From assembly GCF_000499845.2 (NCBI RefSeq), contig NC_023755.2, positions 8,494,752 through 8,558,751 on the forward strand: a stretch of 64,000 nucleotides of DNA, given 5' to 3'. The notes beneath the pieces are model-generated. The model did not search any database. It worked only from the letters and a program-made list of their open reading frames with translations, and had not been told where the DNA came from. Positions 28,389 to 39,143 of the stretch are shown here, in pieces; the first letter of the stretch is position 1, and every line of letters begins with the position of its first letter. The translations under genes and the position numbers were made by a program. The DNA comes from Phaseolus vulgaris (taxonomy: Eukaryota > Streptophyta > Magnoliopsida > Fabales > Fabaceae).

Positions 28389-30059
28389 TCACTATAATTT
28401 TCTTTTTCTTTTTCTTTTTGAGTTAGTCTAGGATGTTGTAATATTCTTAAGATGATTATGTCGTTTTTTCCACATTTTTACCATTTGGATTGGTTTGGTA
28501 CGATCAAAAGGAGGCATAGTGTGAGTTTTCTAGCTCGTTTTTGCATCTGATTTTAACCTCTTCTCTAGTAAGAAAAGATTTAGATGCAACATTTATTCAT
28601 AGGCCTAACAAAAACATCACGTTCATGCTTTTAGTGACTTGTTTACGACTTTCATATCAAGATATTTATAGTATATACAAAATACGTTTTAAAAATCAGA
28701 TTGGTCGGTCTAACTGAAATTATTGAATAAGAAAAGTCAAAAAATTGGTAAAAGGAATTACCTAGTGATATTGATTAATGACTAAAAATTAATAAAAATA
28801 TAATGAAATACTAATTAATGAACAATGCTTAAGACGTCATTTTTAGTCTACGTATAGCCAAACTTGTTATTAATTGATATTATTGTGTCTTACCAAAATT
28901 CTTTTCTCACAGAAGTATACTATTAAAAATTAATGTGTACTTAAACATTAATAATTATATAATAATCTTGTCTTTTAATGTTATAAAATTATAATGTTAT
29001 TTTTCTTTAACATTATTTAATTGTATTATTTTATTAATATTGGATTGCCTAACATTTAAAAGAAATCAACTATTAATTAATAAGTTGATTAGCTCAGTAA
29101 CTTATCCATTTCTGACAAAACTATATATATTTAACTATTACACTTTTTACTTATTTTTTTTATAAATATAGTAGTATTTTTCTTCTTGACAGGTAAAGGT
29201 CTTTGTCTGTTTTTTTGGAAGCTTTTGATTTTCTCCTTCTTTCCTTTCATTTTCTAATTAAGTTTTTTCTTTTTCCTCACGCATCTTGTTCCTTGTACCT
29301 AGTCTTGATTGTATTTCTAATTCTTGAATCGTGATCTCATTTTTCTTGTTTTTCACAGTTGACGCTCGCACCATGTTTCCTTTGACTTCTCCTAATCAAC
29401 AATATAAATTTTTCGTCCAAATCTTGAACAAATGTATGTAATATCCCCCTTAGTCAACTTCTATTGCCTAACATGAAAGGTGAATTAGTAGCAGTGTCTA
29501 TATACTTTGGAGAGGATGGTTATTAGAATCTTGCATTTACTCTTCTTGTAGTTTACATTGTACATTACTTTTCTTGCCCTTTATATTTTAACTATTTATA
29601 GTTCTTGTAATTTGAATTTTTGTCATTTATTTTCTTATATTTACTTTTAACGTTATTGTTTTTTTTTTCTTGTTCTCTCTTTATAGAATCATTAGATAGT
29701 CTAACTTTTGTACATAGATTTTTTTTTTCTTAAGTATTTTTACTTTCTACCCAACTCATTTTACTTTTTGCATATCAATCGTTAAACGGTCTAATAAGCT
29801 ATTGTAGACTAGATAGTCTAACAATTGTAATTCATTATTTTTGTTCCATTTACCTTGTCTTTATTTTATGCTACAATTTACTTTCATGTTTTTAATATAT
29901 TTTACATCTCAGTCTTTACATTCTCAAGTGTTGTTAAATGATTCATTAAAAATAGTCTATAAACGATCTAGTCTTCATTTGGCTTTACTTTCAATTCGTT
30001 TTAGATTCCAATTTCAATACCAACTCTCCCCTTGTTAATTTGTGAAAGAACGAATACAT
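28389..30059. other. Intergenic AT-rich DNA
   Basis: Holds the 3' UTR of the EPF2-like gene. No gene recognised. From about 29690 words such as gatagtctaac and acggtctaataagc recur; they resemble LTR-type sequence and may be the leader or LTR side of the decayed gypsy element that follows. Confidence 0.4.
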
Positions 30060-30319
30060 ACAATGATCTCACATGACATTTATCTTTGAACTGGCCTATG
30101 TTGACCCTAAACCACATTAGGAGAAGATTTAGTTTTATTTTGAAAACCTGACATGCCTAAAGGTTCATCAAATTGGCATTGTTGCCAAGGAAATTTATTA
30201 TATCATAATCTTTTTTTCTTCGATTATTTTTATTTTTGTTATTTCATCATAAACTCTATTGGGTGTTTGTTTTACCATGTCTTCGTAATAACTTGTACTG
30301 ATTAGACAGTCCAAAAGAG

Positions 30320-32680
30320 GTGTATGACAAAAAAATAGACAAAATTCATTATACACTTTGGATCAAAAAATTGAGAGAACTTATAGGTGATTTAATAGTG
30401 AGGTTGAGGATAACCATTTTGATTTATTATACTACTTCTTCGAGTTCAGAAATTGAATACCTAGAACCTAAAACAGTGTCGTTGAACAGAGAGAGAACTT
30501 TGAAAGAGCTTGTCAACCCAGATATTGGATACCAACTATTGTGCATCCAAACACCAATAAGTTTTATGAAGTGGTTGGAGAAGATCCTCATAAGCATTTT
30601 ATGGAATTTCATGTTATATGCTCAACCATGAGACTAACTGATGTCCTTAAACATTTCGTAAAGATGAAGGCATTCTCATTCTCACTAAGTGGCACAACGA
30701 AAGAGTGACTATATTACAATGAAACCCAATTACCACTTGGACTTAAAAAGGAAAGAAAGTTCTTAGAAAAATTCTTTCCAGCCTAAAGAAGATAACTGGA
30801 ATAAGACAATTAAATTGGGAAAGTTGTATGAATATTGGGAGAGGTTCAATAAAGTTGTGCTACATGTCCCAATCATCAAATTCATGAACAATTGTTGATT
30901 CTGTAATTTTACGAAGGTTTTATGCCAATGGAATGAAGTATGATTGATGCGGCTAGTGAAGGAGCACTGAAGTATAAAACTCCAGCTGCAGCTAGATATC
31001 TTATCTCGAACATGGCATAAAATTCACAACAATTCAATAAAAGAAATTCTAGGAGATTAGTACACGAGTTAACTTTGTGTCATATTGGAGAAACTGAGGT
31101 AAAAAGGCTAGATGATAGAATCATTGAGTTAGATGAAATAGTGAAAAAAAATGATGTTGGGTCAACAATCAAACGTGATACAAAAAAAGTTGTGGTATGT
31201 GTCCTTCCATAGAACATTTTACAGATTATTTTCCTAAACTACAAGAGACAGTTAATTCTTCTGTAGAGTGACTAGTTGGAATTTTTCAGGGATAATCACA
31301 ATAGCCACACAAATCCTACTCCAATACATACGACCCAGGGTGGACATACCATCCCAATCTGAAATATGGTCCATCTTCATCCCAGCCATAGAAGAATCAG
31401 TACTTGTAATAGCAAATGAAATATTAGCCATCTCCAACATAACAAAAATTTTCAACAAAAATACATGTCACCTCAAATGAAATGGTCACAACGGGTTCAA
31501 TAAAATCAGCAGTAACAACATATACAAAATAATTCTTTGAAAGAGATGGTAAAACAAAACAATTTGCAGATTTAGAAATAACAACAATAGACTAGACAAT
31601 TTCAACAACATATATATGCCATAGTGAATGATTTGAAGACTCTGGTGGGACAAATTGCTACTATAGTAAGTGAATTGAAGTAGAAAAATTCTAGAGTTAT
31701 TCCTTCTCAACCATTGATGGACCCGAGAAGTAATGTAAGTGATATAACCCTAAGAAGCAGAAGAGTACTACTAGCCTAGAGAAATGAGAATATCTCAACT
31801 GATGAGGCAATTTCAGCCAATCAACCAATCTAGAAGGAGTAGACAATTTAGAAAGTTACATTACCATTTTCTTCGAGAGCTACAGTAGCATAGAATAAAC
31901 CAGAAGCTAATAGAGTTGTTGGAAATTTTTCAAAAAGTGGAAATCAATATACCTCTTCTAGATGCTATGAAATAGATAAATTTATGAAAGAACTATGTAC
32001 ATTTAAAAGGAATTTAAAAAAGATAAGTGTTCAAACCATCTCATTGTCTCAACCTAGAATACCTAAGAAGTGTGAAGATCTAGGCACTTTCACTATACCT
32101 TGCACTATTTGAGAATTAACCATTGTTAATGCTTTATTGGATCTCGAAACATCTATCAACGTAATTCCATAAACCATTTATAAAGCACTCAAACTGGGAG
32201 ACTTAAAACCAACCAATGTGAACAACTTGCAAAGTAGAAGCATTGTTCAACCTTTAAGTGTGCTTGAAGATGTTTTGGTGAAGGTCAACCAGTTGATTTT
32301 TTCATTCTAGATATTTAGGAAGAAGCTCCACTCAAAGGTTAACACTAATTCTAGAAAGGTCATTTTTAATGTCTGCTATGATAAAGATCGACGTTTATAG
32401 AGATAATCTTTACACTTTGGAGATGACTTAGTTCAATTTAATATTTTTAAGGCAATGAAACATTTAATAGAATATCATTCCATGTTTAAAGAACAATTTT
32501 CTTTTCTTTGTGATATCATTAATTGTATAGAAGTAGAAGATGACATTTTTAAAATTTTGCTTGAAAACAATATTGACAATGATTTCGAAAGGTGTACTTG
32601 TGAGGATGATTCATGTGCCATATGCATGGAAACTAATGTTGTTTTATTAAATGTTAACCCTTTGTAGGTACAGACGAAAC
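30320..32680 (+). pseudogene. Decayed Athila/Cyclops-like Ty3/gypsy gag-protease
   Basis: Ordered gag phrases across changing frames: RERTLKELVNPDIGYQLLCI (30488), GEDPHKHFMEFHVICSTMR (about 30575), VKMKAFSFSL (about 30655), FYEGFMPMEXSMIDAAS-like text near 30912-30955, and KTPAAARYLIS (about 30980). A protease region follows near 32090-32300 (FTIPCTI, ALLDLETSINVIP, VLEDVLVKVNQLIF). These match the gag and protease of Athila-group elements. Many stops are present, and no reverse transcriptase follows before 33 kb. Ends and LTRs are not defined. Confidence 0.65.
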
Positions 32681-33759
32681 GTCTAACCTTCCACCAATAA
32701 CCCAAGCATCTACCCCTTCCCTCCAACCGTCTAACGTAGCGTCTAGCCCAGTAAAAACTAGTGATGTATCTTCTAACCATCCATCCACCATCTTTTGACT
32801 ACATAGAGCCTTATACACCTGTTCCAATTAGGGTCACAACAAGACGACAAAAAAACTTTAAAAAAATAGAGGGAGTTGTCACCATAGTTTATTACAAAAA
32901 ATACAAAAAAAAAAAACTAAAAAGAAAGGTTTGTGGAACCGAATTTAGGATCTGAGAGTTGTATATGTTTAGGGGATGTGTTAGCATCCTACAACACTCG
33001 TTCTAAGTTGATACTTTAATTAAATATGTGAAATGAATGTGATTTTTTGAAATATTTATTTTTCCCCGAAATAGAATTAAAAATGCATGTAAAATAAAGA
33101 AAATATTTTTGACATATTTTATTTGGGCTCGACAAGGATTAATATCGGTCCTATGTATTTTCATTCGCAATGAAAAATCAAGGCTACGTATTAAGGTCAA
33201 AGATGTTTTTGAAGCCTGTGCTAGTGTGAGTTGAACTTTTCAATTGAAACTGGGCTTTTGAACAAGTAAACCCGATAAGAATTGACCTTTCTCCTACATA
33301 TTTACCTTCATAATGGAAAATAAAGGATCACGTAATTCTAAAATTCAAATATGTTTTTTAATAAAATGAAGTTTATGCCAATGTGGTCTGGACTTTCTGA
33401 AACTGTTTTTTTTAAGAAGTGAAATTCATAAGGATTTACCTTACTCCTATCTATTTTCATTTATAATGAAAAATTAGGAATCACGTAGTTCAAAAATTCA
33501 AAGATATTTTGGTTGGTGTTGATATTTTTAATTTTTGAAATGTTTATATATTTTAAGATTTTAATTTTTTTTATAATTTATGCTAATTAGAGAATAAAAT
33601 AGTGCAAACAACTATACTTAATACTCTTTATAAATCATGCGGTAAGCAAGATAGTGTAAATTATGCATTGACACCATATTATTTCAGATTGACACTCAAT
33701 ATGTTAATGTGCATTGACTATCTTACCATCAATGAAGTACAAATTAGGTTAATTTTAAG
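32681..33759. repeat. Non-coding repeat region with three diverged units of about 150 bases
   Basis: A phrase of the form aaggattRacctt...cctaYRtattttcattNRtaatgRaaaat...atcacgta...attcaaa recurs at about 33135, 33278 and 33428. The spacing is close to 150 bases, and the units share order but not exact sequence. This suggests an old tandem amplification inside retrotransposon-derived DNA. Upstream, 32940-32995 holds tgtatatgtttaggggatgt, then gttagcatcctacaac. No ORF is credible. Confidence 0.45.
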
Positions 33760-34862
33760 ATGCACCCAACATTGATGCAAAAATTTTTGTGTTCCAGTAT
33801 ATCCGAAAGTGTTTTTTATGTTCTAGATATGTATATCCATAAGTGTTTTTTGTGTTCCAAAAGTGTATATCCCAAGGGGTTTCAGATGGTTATGTCCATA
33901 AGGTCTTTTGTGATTTATTGCTTTCAGATATGGATATCTGTATGGGTTTCGGATGAGAAAATTCAGAAAGTAGTGTTGAAAAAAAAAGCTCTAAAGTCGG
34001 TTCAATACAAAAGAAGTCTTGATACGACTCTTTAAGGTTTAATTTCGAGTGTTAGAGGCATTGCTAACATAAAAAATGAATATGCTGCGGCATATTATTT
34101 AGTATTACAAAATTCATTTTGTTTTTGTTGTTGAACCTAAGAATAGTTACACAAATGCACAAGTTTTTTTTTTATTATCTCAATTTTCGCTAGCCTAAGC
34201 CTTTTATGAATATTAAAGTGGTTAATTTGGACTGCAGGTTTCAATCTCCTAATCAAAATATTGATGAATTAGGACAAGTGGGATTTGGTTATATGGTGAG
34301 AATTTTTCTGATAAGGTTTCATAGAGATATGAGTATAATTTAAAACTGATGTATAAGTTTTCTTGAATTGACGACAAGGAAACTACATATCTATTATGGG
34401 TGGCCATACATGTCAAACATTGTAGGAAACAATACGATTTTTCCTAATATTACGAGTAACCTATCTATACTTAATGTTAAAATTTTCAGAATTAGTATTT
34501 GAAGTTTCTAACCTAAGACATGTAGAGTTTAATATGGTTAGGATGTTATAAGAGATAACATGATTTCTACTATGCACATCAAAGTACCAAAATCATCACA
34601 CTACCAAAAAAAATACTGAGGATGATTAGTTTCCGGATATGTATATTTGGAAGCATGATGATGCCTTATGGATAAAGATATCCGTAGTCAAAGAGTACAA
34701 TTCCGGATGACAATACCCATAGGTAAACATGACATTTTCGAATACCAATATCCATAAGCAAAACTGACACTTCCGGATACCAATATCCATAAGCAAATAT
34801 GTGACTTCCAGATATTAACATTGTGGTGCATATAAAAAATATATGGTGCAGGAAGAAATTGC
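33760..34862. mobile_element. Possible DNA transposon with inverted, internally repeated ends
   Basis: Left arm (33760-33955): atgcaccc followed by units of ttccNgatatgNatatccataa. Right arm (34620-34850), read on the minus strand: atgcaccac followed by gcttatggatattggtatcc units of about 38-40 bases. The arms are therefore inverted repeats of about 200 bases made of short tandem units, around a 660-base AT-rich core with no transposase. The right edge also carries ggtgcaggaagaaatt as in the MITEs at 11.5-12.6 kb. Superfamily not assigned. Confidence 0.4.
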
Positions 34863-34894
34863 CATTAAAATAAGGTACAGAAACAAAAGATTCT

Positions 34895-35835
34895 AGTGGT
34901 ATATAGAAAAACGTTTGAGCCCGCTAAGTACATCCATGCTTTTTCAAAATGGGTAGTGACGATATAAAAAGCGTGAGTGTCAAATAGTAGAACTGCTGGA
35001 CCGAATAGATCCAGACTTTTGTAAAATGATGGCGCAGATATAAAAGCGCGAGTAGCAAATAGCAAAAGTATCGTGCCAGCTGAGTTGATCCAGGCTTTTA
35101 TAAAAAAGATGGTGCATATACAAAAAGCGCGAGTGGCAAATATGAAAACTGCTATGCCAGCCGAGTGGGCCCAGCCATTGTAAGAAAGGTAGTGCGGATA
35201 GGAAAATCGCGAGTGGCAAATAAGAAAAGTATTTGGCCAGATGAATGGATCCAGGCTGCAGATACAGTAAATGCGTAGTAAATAGCAAAACTGTTTAGCC
35301 GGCTGAGTGGATGCAGGCTTTTGAAAAGTGATGGTGCGGATATAGAAGGTGGAGTGACGAATAGTGGAACCTATGGGCCAGGTGAGTTGAGCCGAGGCAT
35401 TATAGAAAAGGGTGTGGGCCGGATATGAAAACAGGAGCTGTAAATAGCAAAACTTTTGCGCCAGCTGCATCCAGGCTCTTGCAAAACTGATGGTGCGTAT
35501 ATAGAAAGCGCTAGTGGGAAGTAGTAAAACTGTTGTGCCAGCTTAATTGAGTAAGGCTTTTGTAAAAAGTGTGCAGATATAAAAAACGTGAGTAGTAAAT
35601 AGGAAAACTGTTGGGCCAGCTGAGTTCACCGAGGCTTTTGTAAAAGAGATGGTGTATATGCAAAAAGTGCGAGTGGCAAAGAGAAAAACTGATGCGCAGC
35701 CGAATGGACCTAGATCTTTTAGAGAAGGTATTGTGTATATAGAAACCGTGAGTGGCAAATAGCAAGAACGTTGGGGTAGCCGAATGAGCCAAAAAATGGA
35801 TGGGGTGTTTATGTAAAAAACGTTAAATGTAGTAG
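34895..35835. repeat. Tandem array, about 11 units of about 79 bases
   Basis: The word gtggcaaatag and variants occur near 34975, 35051, 35133, 35212, 35275, 35352, 35438, 35514, 35591, 35673 and 35751, spaced 63-86 bases (mostly 76-82). Each unit also contains gggccagctgagttgatcca-like and ggcttttgtaaaa-like text plus gatggtgcatatagaaa. Units are clearly diverged, so the array is old or evolving loosely. It creates spurious minus-strand ORFs (34865-35470 and 35511-35792) with repeated Cys/Phe/His-rich translations. Confidence 0.8.
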
Positions 35836-36390
35836 AAAGGTTGGGGAAAGTATGGGTGCATATAAAAAAGACTAGTGGGGTGTGTATGCAAAGAAAAAGA
35901 AGTGACTAATAGTGAAAGTGGTCGCCGACATATTATCCAGATTCATTTCAAGAGAAAAAAATTGTGGAGTTGGGAATATCAAACAGTGGGGGGCCTAAAA
36001 GCAAAGAGGCCCAGGTAATAAAAGCTAAATTCATAAATGCATGGAAACAAATGGAAATGCCAAAAAACGTTACAAGGCAGAGAAAGCAAATAATAAAAAC
36101 TGCGCAGATCAAATAATCAAATCGGAATAAAAAAGTAACGGCCCCCACAATGGAGAAAAGAAAAGAAAAACTCAATGAGTTGAAATTCACATCACTTTAT
36201 ACTATTCCTCCAATCAGAACTGAATTTGCATTTCAGCCAATGAAAACCTGCAAGCTACAAAGAAATTCTATACATGAAGTATTGATGGTAGAGATAAAGT
36301 GGTAATTTCTTGTGAAACAAGCGGTGGCGGAGATGAGGAGGGGATGGGAGTGAAGGAGAAGGGGATGTGGAGGAGGACTACGTTGGAGAT
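35836..36390. other. Spacer between tandem array and Tat copy 4
   Basis: No gene or defined repeat recognised. The first 100 bases still contain weak traces of the 79-base unit. Confidence 0.4.
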
Positions 36391-36857
36391 TGTACCGGTC
36401 AAACCCTGGACGACTGAGGATATAAATTAATAATATCACATGATAAATACGTGGTAAGAAAGCAGTTACAACTAACGTTGAATGAGTCAATGACACATCG
36501 CGAAAGACTCGCGAAAGACACTTCTGCGATATCAGGAAGCCACTACACACGACCTGGAGACCACTACAGATGTCTGGGTGAACTAATTATCTGGCCCACA
36601 CAGATGGAGGCCCAAGTCAACATATAAGTAAGACTTATGAAAGAGGGAAAGGTACGTTTTTTGACATCCTGAGAGAACAAACTAATCACTAGCACTGACT
36701 TGAGCGTCAGAGTGCAATTGCAGGTACCCCCACCGACCTGTGGAGCATGCGCGTAGGAGAGGAAGAGCTTTGAAGAATTCAGAGACCACCAGCACGACAA
36801 CGAACTGTGTATCAAGTGGATCAGCATTACTCAGGCCCTAACATCCACACAGGTACA
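36391..36857 (+). repeat. 5' LTR of Tat copy 4
   Basis: Runs from tgtaccggtcaaaccctgg to cacacaggtaca, two bases before the primer site (36860-36877). A TATA-like acatataagtaa lies near 36618, and the shared phrase ctgacttgagcgtcagagtg is at about 36694. The left end is inferred from the TG dinucleotide and may be off. Confidence 0.55.
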
Positions 36858-36859
36858 AT

Positions 36860-36878
36860 TGGCGCCCACTGTGGGTCC
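36860..36878 (+). other. Primer-binding site of Tat copy 4
   Basis: tggcgcccactgtgggtcc directly follows the LTR, in the same place and of the same type as in the other Tat copies. Confidence 0.6.
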
Positions 36879-36923
36879 CGAGTAATTTTTAGCCTTCATT
36901 CTTAAGGACTTCAACGAGCAACG

Positions 36924-38290
36924 ATGGTATCTGCCATGAACAACACGAACAATAACAACACAGCAGAAGAACAAATGTCATGCTACAGGCCCTTCAAGCC
37001 CAGATGCAGGAGCTACAACAGAAGGGAGTTGCAGATCAGCTACGGCACGAAGAGGAACGACATAAGCAGGAGGAAGAGCGGCGCAGGCAGGCAGAGGAGA
37101 TGGCTCAATTGAAGGAGAAAAACAAAAGACTGCTTTAGCGACTTGAAGAGTCCGAGCGGGAAGGGCATTCCCGCACGCCGACATCAACACCGCAGACGCA
37201 TCAATCCAGGACGAAGCCACAAGCTCCTCAAACTCAGTTGGTGCATCACACTTCACTTACGCATCACACACACCAAAGCGTTAAATACGCCGCTCCCGGC
37301 AGAGTAGCAAATCCAAGGGGTCATCCTTTCACGGATGATATCATTGTTGTACCCCTCCCTAACAAATGGAGAGACTTAACGATGAACCTTTATGATGGCT
37401 TCGCTGACCCGGACGAGCATTTGAAAATTTTTAGAACACAAATGACTTTATACACCGTAGACCAGACAGTGTGGTGTAAGGTTTTTCCCACTTCACTAAG
37501 AAAAGAACCCCTGAGATGGTTTACCGAGCTTCCGCCAAACTCTTTAACTAGTTTTGATGTTTTGGAAACAAAATTTACCACCCAGTATGCTACAAGTAGA
37601 CCCCATCGTACGTCCTCAATGTCAAACAGGAAAAAGGAGAATCGTTGAGGGCTTTTATGGACAGATTCAACAAGGTTTGCATGGGAATTAGGAATTTGAA
37701 TCCAGACATAGCAATGCACCATTTAGTCTCGACCATACTGCCAGACCGGTTCACTGAGAGCCTTATAAAACAACCACCATACAACACGGATGAATTAAGA
37801 ACAAGAGCAACCAAATTCATGAAAATAGAAAAACACGTTGACTAGCATAGGAAAATGTTGGTGGAAGCTTCTGAAAAAGAAAGAGAGAAAAATAGGGGTA
37901 TCCATCCTCCCGCAATGGGGACCGAACGAGACCGATATCGTCTGAACAGAGGTCCTCGTTTCCATAACTACACTCCTCTAACGGTACCTAGAGGGAAGAT
38001 TCTGGATGAAGCCTTACAAGCTGAACTCATCCCAGCGCTCAAACAAGCACAAACACCACCCAATGCAGATACGGCTAAGCGTTGTCAATATCACCGCAAT
38101 TAAGGTCACACGACCGAAGGCTACCAAGCATTAAAAGATAAAATAGAAGAACTCGTTCAAGCCAGCCATCTCCACAAATTCATTAGAACGTCTGCCGCAG
38201 TGCCACGATCACCCCAACATGAGGTCGACTATCCCAGAGATAAGGAACGCCCTGGACGAAGGGATAACCGGAATCGTGATGGTTATCGTC
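36924..38290 (+). pseudogene. gag of Tat copy 4, frameshifted
   Basis: Starts MVSAMNNTNNNNTAEEQM, then shifts frame within about 15 codons. A Gln/Glu-rich coiled region follows (about 36980-37140). The gag core at about 37320-37845 includes HPFTDDIIVVPLPNKW, FADPDEHLKIFRTQM and RWFTELPPNS, with another one-base shift near 37600-37620. A zinc-knuckle trace (CQYHRN, stop, GHTTEG) lies near 38080-38120 and lacks its last Cys. The retrotransposon_gag (UBN2-type) fold would form the particle; this copy cannot encode it whole. Confidence 0.8.
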
Positions 38291-38439
38291 GCACCACTCG
38301 GTAGAAACGAAGTGAAAGTCCGGTCAGACCCGACCATGGAGTGAAAGCCATGAGAGGAGAAGTCGGACCAAACAAAGAGTTCGTGAAGTTATTAACACCA
38401 TTGCTGGCCCAGTTTCACTCGGCATACCACCTCAGGAGG

Positions 38440-39143
38440 TTAATTACATCGTAGGTGGCTTTGCGGGCGGTGCATGTTCTAACTCTTCCAGGAAGAAACA
38501 TTTGAGGGCGATTCAATCCATCCATTCAGCTTCTACGCATAAACGTCCGCACATACCGACAATCACCTTTACCGACGATGACTTCACCGCGATCGACCCC
38601 GCTCAGGACGACCCATGGTCATTACAGTAGAAATAGACAAATTTGCAATCACTAAAGTTCTGGTAGATCAAGGTAGTTCGATAGACATCCTCCATAGGGA
38701 AACATTTAAGAAAATGCGAATTTTGGAGGCAGAGATACAACCTTACGATGAATAGATAGTTGGATTTTTAGGAGAACGAGTAGACACCAAGGGATACATT
38801 AACCTATTCACCACCTTTGGTGACGATTCTCTCAGAAAAACAATTAATATTCGATATCTGTTGGTTAACGCCAATACATCTTATAATATACTACTCGGAC
38901 GACCTTCCATAAATAGGTTAAAAGCTATTGTTTCTACCCCTCATCTGGCCATGAAGTTTCCCTCCATTAATGAAGACATCGCCACCGTGCATGTTGATCA
39001 GAAGACCGCGCGAGAATGCTATGTAGCGAGTTTGAAAGTTGAGCCAACTAGACAATTGTACACCACGATGAACGACCGATCTCCGACCAATAGAGGACGG
39101 TCACCTGAGAGGCGGTCTAAAGGAAGAGGCCCAAAAGGCACTT
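38440..39143 (+). pseudogene. Aspartic protease of Tat copy 4
   Basis: Phrases ITFTDDDF (38569), VLVDQGSSIDILH (about 38658, active site DQGSS in place of the classical DTG/DSG), GFLGERVDTKGYINL and YNILLGRPSINRLKA (about 38883) place the domain. A stop interrupts it near 38755, and there is a frame change near 38617. In the Tat lineage DQGSS-type sites are usual, so this motif is not itself a defect. Confidence 0.8.

Noticed and set aside
34865..35792. Minus-strand ORFs of 201 and 93 codons with repeating Cys/Phe/His-rich text
   Set aside because: They are translations of the 79-base tandem array. The period is not a multiple of three overall, units are diverged, and no start context, domain or flanking gene structure supports coding.
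34895..35835. Possible CRISPR-like array
   Set aside because: Units are contiguous diverged repeats without unique spacers of constant size, and the window is a plant nuclear genome.
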